From an uncultured Granulosicoccus sp. (lineage in GTDB: Bacteria > Pseudomonadota > Gammaproteobacteria > Granulosicoccales > Granulosicoccaceae): a stretch of 64,000 nt of DNA. A program made the translations under genes and the position numbers. Below the pieces are notes generated by a model, which did no database searches, had not been told where the DNA came from, and saw only the letters and a program-made list of their open reading frames with translations. Positions 51,926 through 60,695 of the stretch are shown here, in pieces. The stretch spans positions 1 to 64,000 of the forward strand of contig CANLXI010000011.1 of the NCBI GenBank assembly GCA_947495035.1, in the 5' to 3' direction. How positions within the stretch are numbered: the stretch's first letter is position 1; each line of letters starts with the position of its first letter.

Positions 51926-52942
51926 TCAGGCCGTTGTCGTCGGATTGTCGCGATAGGCAAAAGCCCGAGCGAAGCGCTGCAGCAGGTAGTCGCCACAGCT
52001 GATGGCTGGCTGCGAGGCAATATGCTCGGGACCGAAGACGTCGCGGGCATCGATGAGTGTTTCGGGGTCCGGGTCGAAGGCAAGTACCAACGACAGGCGC
52101 TCACGCCCGGAACTGTTGATGACGCGATGAGGCGTGGACTTGTAAGCGCCCTCGGTCCAGCGCGACAGCAGATCTCCCACGTTGACAACCAGTGTGCCTT
52201 CCATGGGAGGCGCTTCGATCCAGTCACCCTTGACATCCTGCACCTGCAAGCCACCGACATCGTCCTGGCACAGCACGGTCAGGACGCCGAAATCCGTATG
52301 TGGTCCGACCCCGAACTGTTCGCCGGCACGGGTTTCCTGAGGGGGGTAGTAGACGAAGGAGCCACGACTGATGGGGCGTTCGCATCGTTGCAGGAAGAAG
52401 TTCGCTGGCAAGTCGAGCCCAAGGGCAAACCCTTGCATCAGACGATAGGCCACTTCATGAGCTTCACGAAAATAGTGCATGGCACTGGTTTGCAACTGTG
52501 GTTGATTACCTGGCCACTGGTTGGGACCGCGCAAGGGGTGATCGGATTCAGTGCGTCCGTTCCTGTCTTCATGCCCCCAGATGAAGCTTTCCTTCAAGTC
52601 CACCGGTGCATCGTCCTGCATCCTCGCCCCACCCGGACGTAACCAGCCGCGATGTTGCGCAGAGACCGATACGGCTGCCTTGTGCTCATCGTCGGCGCGA
52701 AAGAAGTCATAGGCACAACGCCTCGCATCATCGATGCAGTGTTGTGGTATGCCGTGACCCTTTATGTAGATGAAGCCGAGTCCCTGACTGGCGGCATGCA
52801 GCGCCGCGGCAACTTCTCGGGCGGCAACGCCGGCTGCGCTGTCATTACCGGTATCGGCAGCGTGGATGGCGGCGCTCGTCAGTGGAGACAGATCGATGAC
52901 CGGTATGTGCTCTGCGAGGGTCTGTCTTGCCTGGACGCTCAT
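51926..52942 (-). CDS. 2-oxoglutarate/Fe(II)-dependent oxygenase, isopenicillin N synthase family
   Basis: 338 residues from ATG 52942. A DIOX_N domain (HIPVIDLSPL, GFIYIKGHGI) is followed by the double-stranded beta helix with iron ligands His215, Asp217 (VGPHTDFGVL) and His272 (STPHRVINS) and 2-oxoglutarate Arg282 in RxS context. Such enzymes hydroxylate or oxidise small amino-acid-like or ring substrates. It is the first gene of the four-gene operon and is divergent from an amino-acid ABC transporter. Confidence 0.92.
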   Translation of the reverse strand: MSVQARQTLAEHIPVIDLSPLTSAAIHAADTGNDSAAGVAAREVAAALHAASQGLGFIYIKGHGIPQHCIDDARRCAYDFFRADDEHKAAVSVSAQHRGWLRPGGARMQDDAPVDLKESFIWGHEDRNGRTESDHPLRGPNQWPGNQPQLQTSAMHYFREAHEVAYRLMQGFALGLDLPANFFLQRCERPISRGSFVYYPPQETRAGEQFGVGPHTDFGVLTVLCQDDVGGLQVQDVKGDWIEAPPMEGTLVVNVGDLLSRWTEGAYKSTPHRVINSSGRERLSLVLAFDPDPETLIDARDVFGPEHIASQPAISCGDYLLQRFARAFAYRDNPTTTA

Positions 52943-52974
52943 CGTCAATCTCCGAATCAGGAACCGATCATTGC

Positions 52975-53020
52975 ACTATAAGCAATTTATTGACTGAAGA
53001 TCAACACAATCTGCGATAAA
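52975..53020. promoter_or_regulatory. Overlapping divergent promoters, oxygenase operon and ABC transporter
   Basis: On the minus strand TTGATC (53004-52999) and TATAGT (52980-52975) are 18 bp apart. On the plus strand TTGACT (52990-52995) and GATAAA (53015-53020) are 19 bp apart. The two promoters interlock, so one bound regulator could act on both operons. The plus-strand leader to 53193 is about 165 nt; I saw nothing else in it. Confidence 0.45.
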
Positions 53021-53192
53021 GCGCCTGTGACCCCATTGATCGCAGCTTGCGGATAAACTGCTACCATCGACCGATCGATATCTGTACCGACCGTGGGCCG
53101 ACATTCACCCGTATGGGACTGGCCCGGCGGATTAATCCAGATGGCTATTGCTGGAGTACATGGCCTATCAACCAGTGTGCTGAAACGAGTTC

Positions 53193-53939
53193 ATGACAGT
53201 CGGCAATCCCATCATCCAGGCAGAGTCTCTGGACAAGTACTACGGATCCTTCCAGGCGCTGGACAGCATCAACATGTCGGTTCATCGCGGTGAACGAGTG
53301 GTGATCTGCGGCCCTTCAGGCTCTGGAAAATCCACGCTGATTCGTTGCTTCAATGCGCTGGAACATCACAGTGCCGGCAAACTGGTGGTCGATGGCATCG
53401 AAGTATTCGAAGGCTCCAGACAGATTCGCAAGCTGCGCCAGGAAGTGGGCATGGTGTTTCAGCAGTTCAATCTGTTTCCGCATCTGACGGTGCTGGAGAA
53501 TCTCACCATCGGTCCCATGAGAGTTCGCAAGGTACCGCGAGCCGAAGCCGAAGCCAACGCCCATCGCTACCTGGAGCGGGTGCATATTCCCGAGCAGGCC
53601 GACAAGTACCCGAGCCAGTTGTCCGGTGGTCAGCAGCAACGGGTCGCCATTGCACGATCCTTGTGCATGGAGTCACGCATCATGCTGTTCGATGAACCCA
53701 CCTCGGCGCTGGATCCGGAAATGATCAACGAAGTACTGGATGTCATGGTGGGTCTTGCGGACACCGGCATGACGATGGTCTGCGTCACCCACGAGATGGG
53801 TTTTGCACGAAAGGTGGCCGACACCATGATCTTCATGGATGGCGGGCAGATCATCGAAACCGCCCCTCCGGAGAAATTCTTCACGCAGCCGGAAAGCGAA
53901 CGCTGCCGGGCATTTCTGGAACAGATTCTGGAGCACTGA
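53193..53939 (+). CDS. Polar amino-acid ABC transporter ATP-binding protein (GlnQ-like)
   Basis: 248 residues with intact Walker [11 protein letters not shown]-loop [12 protein letters not shown], signature LSGGQQQR, Walker [15 protein letters not shown] and His switch CVTHEMGFA. The family is the PAAT (glutamine/general L-amino acid) type. It is the first gene of a four-gene transporter operon. Its last codons carry the ribosome-binding site for the next gene. Confidence 0.95.
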   Translation: MTVGNPIIQAESLDKYYGSFQALDSINMSVHRGERVVICGPSGSGKSTLIRCFNALEHHSAGKLVVDGIEVFEGSRQIRKLRQEVGMVFQQFNLFPHLTVLENLTIGPMRVRKVPRAEAEANAHRYLERVHIPEQADKYPSQLSGGQQQRVAIARSLCMESRIMLFDEPTSALDPEMINEVLDVMVGLADTGMTMVCVTHEMGFARKVADTMIFMDGGQIIETAPPEKFFTQPESERCRAFLEQILEH

Positions 53940-53940
53940 C

Positions 53941-54771
53941 TTGCCACAGTCTCCTTCGACAGCGTATGAGATTCCGAAGCCGCCGCTGCCCGGCCGCATC
54001 CTGGCCTCGACACCGGTGTCGATCACCATCTATCTGCTGGTCATCGGTTTCATTGCCTACACTGCCTATGATGGCTCACGGGCCATGGGATACAACTGGC
54101 AGTGGTACCGCATGCCACAATATCTGTGGACCATCACCGACGAGGGTTTCCAGTGGGGTGAAATCGCCCTTGGCCTGGTGAAGACCCTGCAGCTGTCTCT
54201 ACTGGCGTTTGCATTGGCTCTGGGGCTGGGCCTGATCGTGGCGCTGCTGAGGCTGTCCGGACTGCTGGTAGGCTCGGCGGTTGCCCGGGTCTTCCTGGAG
54301 ATCGTGCGCAACACACCCCTGCTGGTTCTGTTGTACCTGTTCTACTACGTGATGGGGCCCATCTTCGATCTGGACCGTTACACCGCCAGCATTCTGTGTC
54401 TGGGGGTCTATCACGCTGCACTGGTTTCCGAGATATTTCGCGCTGCCATCAATGCGGTGCCAATCGGGCAGTGGGAGGGCGCCTCATCCATTGGCATGTC
54501 CAGGGCGCAAGCCTATCGCTATATCGTGCTGCCACAGTCGGTGCGCTTCATGCTGCCGCCGATGACCGGCGAGATGGTCAACATGGTGAAAAGCTCGGCC
54601 ATTGTCAGCGTGATCGCCGTGGCGGAACTGACCACCATGGGACGCAATATCATCTCGGATACCTACATGAGCTTTGAAGTCTGGTTCACGATCGCTGCGG
54701 TGTATCTGGTTGTGACCCTGACGCTGTCCTTTGGCGTATCGTTGGTCGAGCGGCACTATGCGCTCAAGTAG
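53941..54771 (+). CDS. Polar amino-acid ABC transporter permease (His/Glu/Gln/Arg type), TTG start
   Basis: 276 residues from TTG 53941, chosen because GGAG at 53930-53933 lies 7 nt upstream and no ATG occurs before residue 48. An N-terminal membrane segment (SITIYLLVIGFIAYTAY) precedes a HisM-type core with EIVRNTPLLVLLYLFYY and the EAA loop WEGASSIGMSRAQAYRYIVLPQ. Together with the second permease it would form the heteromeric channel. It starts one base after the ATPase stop codon. Confidence 0.9.
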   Translation: MPQSPSTAYEIPKPPLPGRILASTPVSITIYLLVIGFIAYTAYDGSRAMGYNWQWYRMPQYLWTITDEGFQWGEIALGLVKTLQLSLLAFALALGLGLIVALLRLSGLLVGSAVARVFLEIVRNTPLLVLLYLFYYVMGPIFDLDRYTASILCLGVYHAALVSEIFRAAINAVPIGQWEGASSIGMSRAQAYRYIVLPQSVRFMLPPMTGEMVNMVKSSAIVSVIAVAELTTMGRNIISDTYMSFEVWFTIAAVYLVVTLTLSFGVSLVERHYALK

Positions 54772-54834
54772 TTTGCGCCCCTGTCAGAGTCGCTGGCAGG
54801 GATTACCATTTCACTCGGGAGAATGATCCGGAAC

Positions 54835-55674
54835 ATGAAAAGAGCAATGTCGAGAATCACCAGAACCATGACCGTGCTGCTGGCCGCTGCGCTGTTCAGT
54901 ACTGCAGCCATGGCACAGCAGGCACGACAGGCCCTGTCCAGTGACAGCGTCATCGAGACCATCAAGGAACGCGGTGCCATCAAGATAGGTCTGTCCATCT
55001 TCACGCCCTGGTCGATGCGTGACAAGAACGGTGAGTTGATCGGCTTCGAGCTGGATGTCGGTCGACAGCTGGCCGAGGATATGGGTGTGGAGGCGGAATT
55101 CGTTCCCACCTCCTGGGATGGCATCATCCCGGCGCTGGTGTCCGGCAAGTTCGACGTCATCATCAGCGGCATGACGACAACCCCGGAGCGCAACCTGACC
55201 ATCAACTTCACCGATCCCTATGCCTATTCCGGTCTGACCATGCTGGTCAACAACGAGATGACCGACGGCATGGCCCTGGAAGACTACAACAGCGAGGACA
55301 TCACGTTTGCCGCTCGTCGCGGTGCGACGCCGGCGGCCCTGATAGCCGAACTGTTTCCCGAGGCTGAGCTGCTGCTGTTCGATGAAGACGGTGCAGCCAC
55401 TCAGGAGGTACTCAACGGCAAGGCGCACGCCACCATGGCATCCGAACCGTCGCCCTCGACCGAGGCGCGTCGTTACCCTGATGTCCTGTCCGTACCTTTC
55501 GATCGTACCTTTTCCGCCACCGGTGAAGCCTTCGGTCTGCGCAAGGGGGACCCGGATGCACTGAACTATTTCAACAACTGGATCAACTTCAAGACTCGCA
55601 ATGGCTGGCTGAAATCACGTCACGACTACTGGTTCAAGTCCGATGACTGGGCCGATCAGGTCAGCGACAACTAG
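54835..55674 (+). CDS. Polar amino-acid ABC transporter substrate-binding protein
   Basis: 279 residues from ATG 54835 (ATG 54823 is alternative; GGAG 54818-54821 is too close to that one and rather far from this). Signal peptide MKRAMSRITRTMTVLLAAALFSTAAMAQQ-like. The mature protein has the family 3 signature GFELDVGRQLAEDMGVEAEFV and IISGMTTTPERN. It captures an amino acid in the periplasm; which one cannot be told. It sits between the two permease genes. Confidence 0.93.
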   Translation: MKRAMSRITRTMTVLLAAALFSTAAMAQQARQALSSDSVIETIKERGAIKIGLSIFTPWSMRDKNGELIGFELDVGRQLAEDMGVEAEFVPTSWDGIIPALVSGKFDVIISGMTTTPERNLTINFTDPYAYSGLTMLVNNEMTDGMALEDYNSEDITFAARRGATPAALIAELFPEAELLLFDEDGAATQEVLNGKAHATMASEPSPSTEARRYPDVLSVPFDRTFSATGEAFGLRKGDPDALNYFNNWINFKTRNGWLKSRHDYWFKSDDWADQVSDN

Positions 55675-55733
55675 GCCATCCCGGGCACAGGCGGCGAAGC
55701 CTTCCAGCTTCGTCGCTGCCTGATGGACGAATC

Positions 55734-56618
55734 ATGATATCTCGCATGTTCAAGCGCCTTCACTGGCTGGATATACTGATCCTCTTCGTGTTGGTGATCC
55801 TCGTTGCCGTGGTCTGGTACCGGATCGAAGGCGCTCTGAACTACCGTTGGCGCTGGGAGATCATCCCCAACTATATCCTGCGCTGGAACGAGGACTCGCA
55901 AAGCTGGGTCGCCAATGTTCTGTTGCAGGGGGTCATCACCACGGTGCGCGTCAGTCTGTACGCGAGTGTGCTGGCGCTGATACTCGGAACCATTCTCGGT
56001 ATGGCCCGTTGTGCCTCGAACCTGGCGGTACGCATGCTGGCGCGCACCTATCTGGAGTTCCTGCGCAACATTCCACCGGTTGTCGTCATCTTCATCTTCT
56101 ATTTCTTTCTGTCCGAACAACTGGTTGTCGCGTTCAATATCGAGTCCTGGGCGCGTGGCATTGCCCGCTCGGAAGACAAGGCCGTCTGGGAATTCCTGTT
56201 TGGCGACATGCGTCGTTTTCCGTCACTGATCTCCGGGGTGATCGTGCTGGCTCTGTTCGAAAGTGCCTTCGTGGGCGAGATCGTGAGAGCCGGTATCCAG
56301 TCGGTGAGTCAGGGCCAGCATGAAGCGGCACAGTCCATCGGCATGTCCCGGCTGCAGCAGATGCGATTCATCATCCTGCCACAGGCGTTCAAGCGGGTTG
56401 TCCCTCCCATGGCCAATCAGTTCATTTCCCTGATCAAGGACAGCTCCATCATTTCCCTGATTTCGGTGCAGGAGCTGACGTTCAAGACCGTGGAACTGGT
56501 CGCCTCTACCCGCGCCATTTTCGAGGCCTGGCTGACCACAGCGCTGTTCTATTTCATGATCTGCTTTGCCCTGTCGATGCTGTTCAAGCGCCTGGAGCGT
56601 CAGCCGGATACACGCTGA
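55734..56618 (+). CDS. Polar amino-acid ABC transporter permease, second subunit
   Basis: 294 residues. Membrane segments at about 12-30 and five more in the core. VRVSLYASVLALILGTILGMAR, YLEFLRNIPPVVVIFIFYFF and the EAA loop HEAAQSIGMSRLQQMRFIILPQ match the PAAT permeases. A longer loop after residue 130 (WARGIARSEDKAVWEFLFGD) is a feature of this pair of permeases. It closes the operon; a repeat array starts 5 bp after the stop. Confidence 0.93.
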   Translation: MISRMFKRLHWLDILILFVLVILVAVVWYRIEGALNYRWRWEIIPNYILRWNEDSQSWVANVLLQGVITTVRVSLYASVLALILGTILGMARCASNLAVRMLARTYLEFLRNIPPVVVIFIFYFFLSEQLVVAFNIESWARGIARSEDKAVWEFLFGDMRRFPSLISGVIVLALFESAFVGEIVRAGIQSVSQGQHEAAQSIGMSRLQQMRFIILPQAFKRVVPPMANQFISLIKDSSIISLISVQELTFKTVELVASTRAIFEAWLTTALFYFMICFALSMLFKRLERQPDTR

Positions 56619-56622
56619 GTTT

Positions 56623-56768
56623 TCCTCACCAGACGTCTGCAGTGTTGCATGCGAAAGACTCCGTGCCAGACGACTGCGGCGTTGCACGGGAAGATTCCTC
56701 ACCAGACGCCTGCAGTGCTGCATGCGAAAGATTTCTCACCAGACGTCTGCGGTGTTGTACGGGAAGAT
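56623..56768. repeat. 73-bp dimeric tandem repeat (A 37 bp, B 36 bp), two copies
   Basis: Four related units alternate: A at 56623-56659 and 56696-56732, B at 56660-56695 and 56733-56768. All share (A/G)CCAGACG...CTGC; A ends GCATGCGAAAGA, B ends ACGGGAAGAT. The order A-B-A-B shows duplication of a 73-bp pair. Downstream to 57152 I see only the palindrome CATGCCGGCATG at 56781-56792 and no gene. Confidence 0.88.
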
Positions 56769-57152
56769 ACCGTTCATCGACATGCCGGCATGGCGAACCT
56801 GCGTGAGGCTTGAACTGGCGGTGATGCACTCGGTGCCCCGTTCCCATGTCAGGGCCTTGCCGATGAGGCCGTGCCCATCACCGGGTAATCACTCACGGCG
56901 GTTCATGAGGCCGCCGGGACAGGTCGTCGGGATGTAACAGGGAAGTCCGGTCGTGTGGGTGAAGCCGGATGTACCGCTCATTACCACCATTCAATCTGCG
57001 CGTTGTGTTTGAAAAGGTCCTTTCAGCAATAAATTGCAAGCTGCTGTTTCCGCTACTGCTTTCATAGGCGGCAATCACCGTTGGTGCACGCTGTGGTCGT
57101 CCGTAAGACGACCGATGAATGCTCATCAACCAGCGAATTCGAAGACATTCGA

Positions 57153-59459
57153 ATGAAATACATGAACATCTCGATGCAGAATTACATTGACCGGTTGAAT
57201 CGCGGAGTATCATCGCTACTGGGCTGTGCCGTGCTTGTCATCACTCTGGCAGGCTGCTCGGAAAACACTGATTCCAGACCTTCGCTCAGTGCGGCAAACC
57301 CCGAACTCTCGGAGGCTGCATCCGGCGGGGAAACGTCGCAAGATCTGTTGTCGGATGCATCGTCATCCAGTACGCAGGCGACCGCCGGCTTCGAGGGTGA
57401 AGTCATTGGCGAGAACATCCGAATCCGCTGGAAAAAGGACTCCGATGCGACCGGATACAACGTCTACCGACAGGGTGAATACCACGCTACCGTATTCACG
57501 AACAGCTTCCTGGACAAGGATATTCATGCTCGTGATTATTCCTATCACATCACCGCGTTTGAAAAGAATGGCCAGGACACACGCTATTACACGATCGCCA
57601 GAGGCCTGGTTGTCTCGGTCAAGCCGTCTTCCGCCAGCTCTGGCTACTTTCGATCAGCGGTGACATCGGGATTCGTGGGCGAGGTACTCGATACCGGTGT
57701 TCTTGTAAGCTGGACAGCGGATGTCGGCGCTACCGGCTATAACGTCTACCGCCAGGGCAAATACCATGCAACGGTGTTCGAGACCGAGTTTCATGATGCC
57801 GGTGTCAGTGATGGCAATTACACGTATGAGATCATCGCCTTCGACAAGAGTCGTCGACCGACGCGCTATTACCCGATCGCGGAAGAACTGCACGTTTCCG
57901 TCTCGGCGCAGGGAGGGCAGAGCCTGAATGCCGGATCGACGGCTACCGAGCAGTTCGTGGGAACGCGGCAGGGGGACAATATTGTCATATCCTGGAAGAA
58001 GGATTCAGGTGCGACCGGGTACAACGTCTACCGGGACGGCGAGTACCACGCCACGGTGTTCGAAACCGAGTTCAAGGACAGCAATGTTGCTGCCAGGGAC
58101 TATGCCTACGAGATCACCGCCTTCGACAAGAGCGGCAGGGAAACGCGATTCTACAAGATTGCCGAGGGGTTGACGGTGTCAGCCGGTGCGGCTGTCGAGG
58201 CTGACAGTGGAGGCACGAGCAACAAGAGCGTCGTGGCGGAAAACGACAATGGGCAGCATTTCAAGTCTCTGACCACACCAGGTTTTGTCGGTGAAGTACT
58301 CGATGACTCCATTCGAATCAGTTGGAAGAAGGATCCGGATGCCAGGGGCTACAACGTGTACCGGCAGGCCGAGTATTACACCACGGTGTTCTCGACAGAG
58401 TTCCACGATACCGATGTCTATGACCAGGACTACTACTACGAGATTCAGGCCTTCGATCATGGCATGAATGGCGCGGATGTCCGTTACTACTACATTGCCA
58501 CCGGTCTGACGGTGTCTGCCCGTACATTGGGCAGGACGGATCCGAACCGGCCAAAAGCCAATGATGAGTTGCTCAAGGACTATGAGCTCGTCTTTGCCGA
58601 TGAATTCAATGGCAGCAGCCTGGATACCAGCAAATGGAATACGTCATTTCTGTGGGGCACGGATCTGATCATCAACAATGAAGAGCAGTACTACGTCGAC
58701 ATAGCCAATGAGCCGGACTTCGGGTTCAACCCCTTTAGCTTCGACGGCAACAATCTGATCATCAACACCATCAAGACGCCACCTGCACTAGCGGGCAAGA
58801 GCCTCGGGCAACCTTATCTGTCCGGCATCATCACCAGCTATGACGCGTTCAAGTTCACCTATGGCTATGCCGAGGCGCGGGTGAAGATGACGCATGGTCG
58901 CGGCTATTGGCCGGCATTCTGGTTGCTCAATGCCTACTACGGTGGCGCAGACCCGGAAATCGATATCATGGAGTTCATCGGCGACAACCAGGATGTGGTC
59001 TATCACACCTTTCATTATCACGATGAGAACGGAAAGTTGCGTTCCACTCAATCGCAGCCGACTCCGGGTATCGATTACACCGCGGATTTCCATACCTTTG
59101 CGGCCGAGTGGAAGCCGGGCTCGATCATTTTTTTCGTGGATGGCATAGAAGTTCACCGGATCACCGACCCGGAGGTACCGACGCAGCAAATGTATCTGCT
59201 GGCCAATACGGCGGTGGGCGGGTGGTGGGCCGGTTCGCCGGACGATACCACGACCTTTCCCGGCAAGTACATGATCGATTACATCCGGGTCTATCAGAAA
59301 GCCTCACTGTTCAGCGATGCGATGCTCGATGATGGCATGTCATCCGGTTTGTCCGGCGGAGAGTCTGCGATTCCGTATGCCGACGACATTCCGGGTCAGG
59401 CCTCCCCGAATCACCGACCGACCCGCGAGCAATGGCCCGAAGGCTATCCCTACGACTGA
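57153..59459 (+). CDS. GH16 beta-glucanase lipoprotein with four FN3-like modules
   Basis: 768 residues from ATG 57153. A lipobox LAGC (Cys35) anchors it. Four similar modules of about 80 residues (around 79-155, 170-245, 264-345 and 373-455), each with (R/S)WKKD..A.GYNVYR.(G/A)(E/K)Y and a YYxIAxGL end, form a repeat string. The GH16 domain (about 476-720) has the catalytic EIDIME with Glu602 and Glu607. It probably cleaves a beta-1,3-glucan such as laminarin at the cell surface. A Ser/Asp/Pro-rich tail follows the domain. Confidence 0.9.
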   Translation: MKYMNISMQNYIDRLNRGVSSLLGCAVLVITLAGCSENTDSRPSLSAANPELSEAASGGETSQDLLSDASSSSTQATAGFEGEVIGENIRIRWKKDSDATGYNVYRQGEYHATVFTNSFLDKDIHARDYSYHITAFEKNGQDTRYYTIARGLVVSVKPSSASSGYFRSAVTSGFVGEVLDTGVLVSWTADVGATGYNVYRQGKYHATVFETEFHDAGVSDGNYTYEIIAFDKSRRPTRYYPIAEELHVSVSAQGGQSLNAGSTATEQFVGTRQGDNIVISWKKDSGATGYNVYRDGEYHATVFETEFKDSNVAARDYAYEITAFDKSGRETRFYKIAEGLTVSAGAAVEADSGGTSNKSVVAENDNGQHFKSLTTPGFVGEVLDDSIRISWKKDPDARGYNVYRQAEYYTTVFSTEFHDTDVYDQDYYYEIQAFDHGMNGADVRYYYIATGLTVSARTLGRTDPNRPKANDELLKDYELVFADEFNGSSLDTSKWNTSFLWGTDLIINNEEQYYVDIANEPDFGFNPFSFDGNNLIINTIKTPPALAGKSLGQPYLSGIITSYDAFKFTYGYAEARVKMTHGRGYWPAFWLLNAYYGGADPEIDIMEFIGDNQDVVYHTFHYHDENGKLRSTQSQPTPGIDYTADFHTFAAEWKPGSIIFFVDGIEVHRITDPEVPTQQMYLLANTAVGGWWAGSPDDTTTFPGKYMIDYIRVYQKASLFSDAMLDDGMSSGLSGGESAIPYADDIPGQASPNHRPTREQWPEGYPYD

Positions 59460-59465
59460 TTTGAA

Positions 59466-59484
59466 GAAAATGATACTCATTTGC
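59466..59484 (+). promoter_or_regulatory. Fur box upstream of siderophore-interacting protein gene
   Basis: GAAAATGATACTCATTTGC agrees with the 19-bp Fur consensus at 15 of 19 positions. It lies about 90 bp before the start of the SIP gene and 6 bp after the GH16 stop, which suggests that iron limitation induces the downstream gene. Confidence 0.7.
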
Positions 59485-59573
59485 ATTTGAAATCCCGGTA
59501 CTGTGCCTCCAGTATGCGAACACATTCCGACAGGCCCGGCTTGTCGTCGCATCCGATTCAATGAGGGAATTCC

Positions 59574-60332
59574 ATGGCACAGAAACGCAAAGCGCGAGAG
59601 TTGACAGTAACGGCTGCGACTCAGTTGACCCCTAACATGCGACGTCTGACGCTGCGAGGCGAGGATCTGGCCAGCTTTCCCGAGGACGCAGAAGGCGCGT
59701 ATTTCAAGCTGACGTTCCCGGGTGATGATGCCGATCGACCGGTCCTGAGAACCTATACGGTTGCCCGTTACCGGCCAGAGGAGCATGAAATCGACGTGGA
59801 CTTCATGCTGCATGCCAACCCGGATGGTAGTGCCGGTGGCGTGGCAGCGCCCTGGTCCCTGCAGGCGCAGCCTGGCGACAGCATGTCCATTTTCGGCCCC
59901 GGCCCGGCCACCTTCATCAATACCGAGGCAGACTGGTATCTGCTGGCGGCCGACATGACCGCCTTGCCGGCTCTGACAGCCAATCTCGGACGTCTGCCCG
60001 CCAATTCCAGAGGCTATGTGGTCATTGAAATCCTGGCGGACGAGGATCGTCAGACCTTGCCGGTACCCGAGGGCATGGAACTGGTCTGGGTCGTCAATCC
60101 ACACCCGGGTTCCGATGAGTCACCGCTGTTTCATGCCATTCGTGAATTGCGCTGGCTGGAAGGTCAGGCCGCTGTCTGGTGCGCCTGCGAATTCAAGACC
60201 ATGAAAAAGAGCCGAGCCTACTTTCGCGAGGACAGAGGCGTCGAGAAATCCCATCTGTACATTTCCAGTTACTGGAAAAAAGGGCTGCAGGAAGAAGAAC
60301 ACAAGGTAGTCAAGAGTGAGGACGCCGGCTGA
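59574..60332 (+). CDS. Siderophore-interacting protein (ViuB-like, FAD-dependent reductase)
   Basis: 252 residues. The FAD motif RTYTVARYR, GPGPATFI and the C-terminal pattern ISSYWKKGLQEEEH (sister of SYWRRG) are SIP hallmarks. It reduces Fe(III)-siderophore or related chelates in the cytoplasm to release iron, using NAD(P)H. The Fur box upstream fits. No siderophore receptor lies nearby. Confidence 0.92.
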   Translation: MAQKRKARELTVTAATQLTPNMRRLTLRGEDLASFPEDAEGAYFKLTFPGDDADRPVLRTYTVARYRPEEHEIDVDFMLHANPDGSAGGVAAPWSLQAQPGDSMSIFGPGPATFINTEADWYLLAADMTALPALTANLGRLPANSRGYVVIEILADEDRQTLPVPEGMELVWVVNPHPGSDESPLFHAIRELRWLEGQAAVWCACEFKTMKKSRAYFREDRGVEKSHLYISSYWKKGLQEEEHKVVKSEDAG

Positions 60333-60427
60333 GTCTCGGAGAAGCAGAGCAGCCCACGAGTGGACAGGCAGCAGCGCTGAAGGAGCCAGCGAACAGCAGG
60401 AAAGCAATGTAGAAGCGCCAGCCAGTG

Positions 60428-60611
60428 GTAAGTGGCTAAGTCGGTAAGTCGGTAAGTCGGTAAGTCGGTAAGTCGGTAAGTCGAGAAGTCGAGAAGTCGA
60501 GAAGTCGAGAAGTCGAGAAGTCGAGAAGTCGAGAAGTCGAGAAGTCGAGAAGTCTTCAAGCCCTCAAGCCTTCACACCTTCACACCTTCAAGCCTTCAAG
60601 CCTTCAAGCCG
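60428..60611. repeat. 8-bp tandem array, 23 units in three sub-families
   Basis: Twenty-three 8-bp units: two variants and five GTAAGTCG (to 60483), eight AGAAGTCG (60484-60547), a junction unit, then seven TCAAGCC(T)/TCACACCT. Each sub-family follows the last without changing the 8-bp register. The array fills the convergent junction between the SIP and VOC genes. The rest of 60333-60695 shows no gene. Confidence 0.93.
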
Positions 60612-60695
60612 GACTGACCGGACTGGCCTGACTGGCGGCCAGAGGCACCGCCGATAAGTGGTGCCTCTGGAGCCGCGACAGAGCGTCTGTCGGTG

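Noticed and set aside
51560..52642. 360-codon plus-strand frame opposite the oxygenase and XRE genes
   Set aside because: Antisense to two genes with intact catalytic motifs; high-GC shadow.
49363..60611. Repeat arrays considered as CRISPR
   Set aside because: Units are 8-11 bp, head to tail with no unique spacers, and no cas gene is present in the window.
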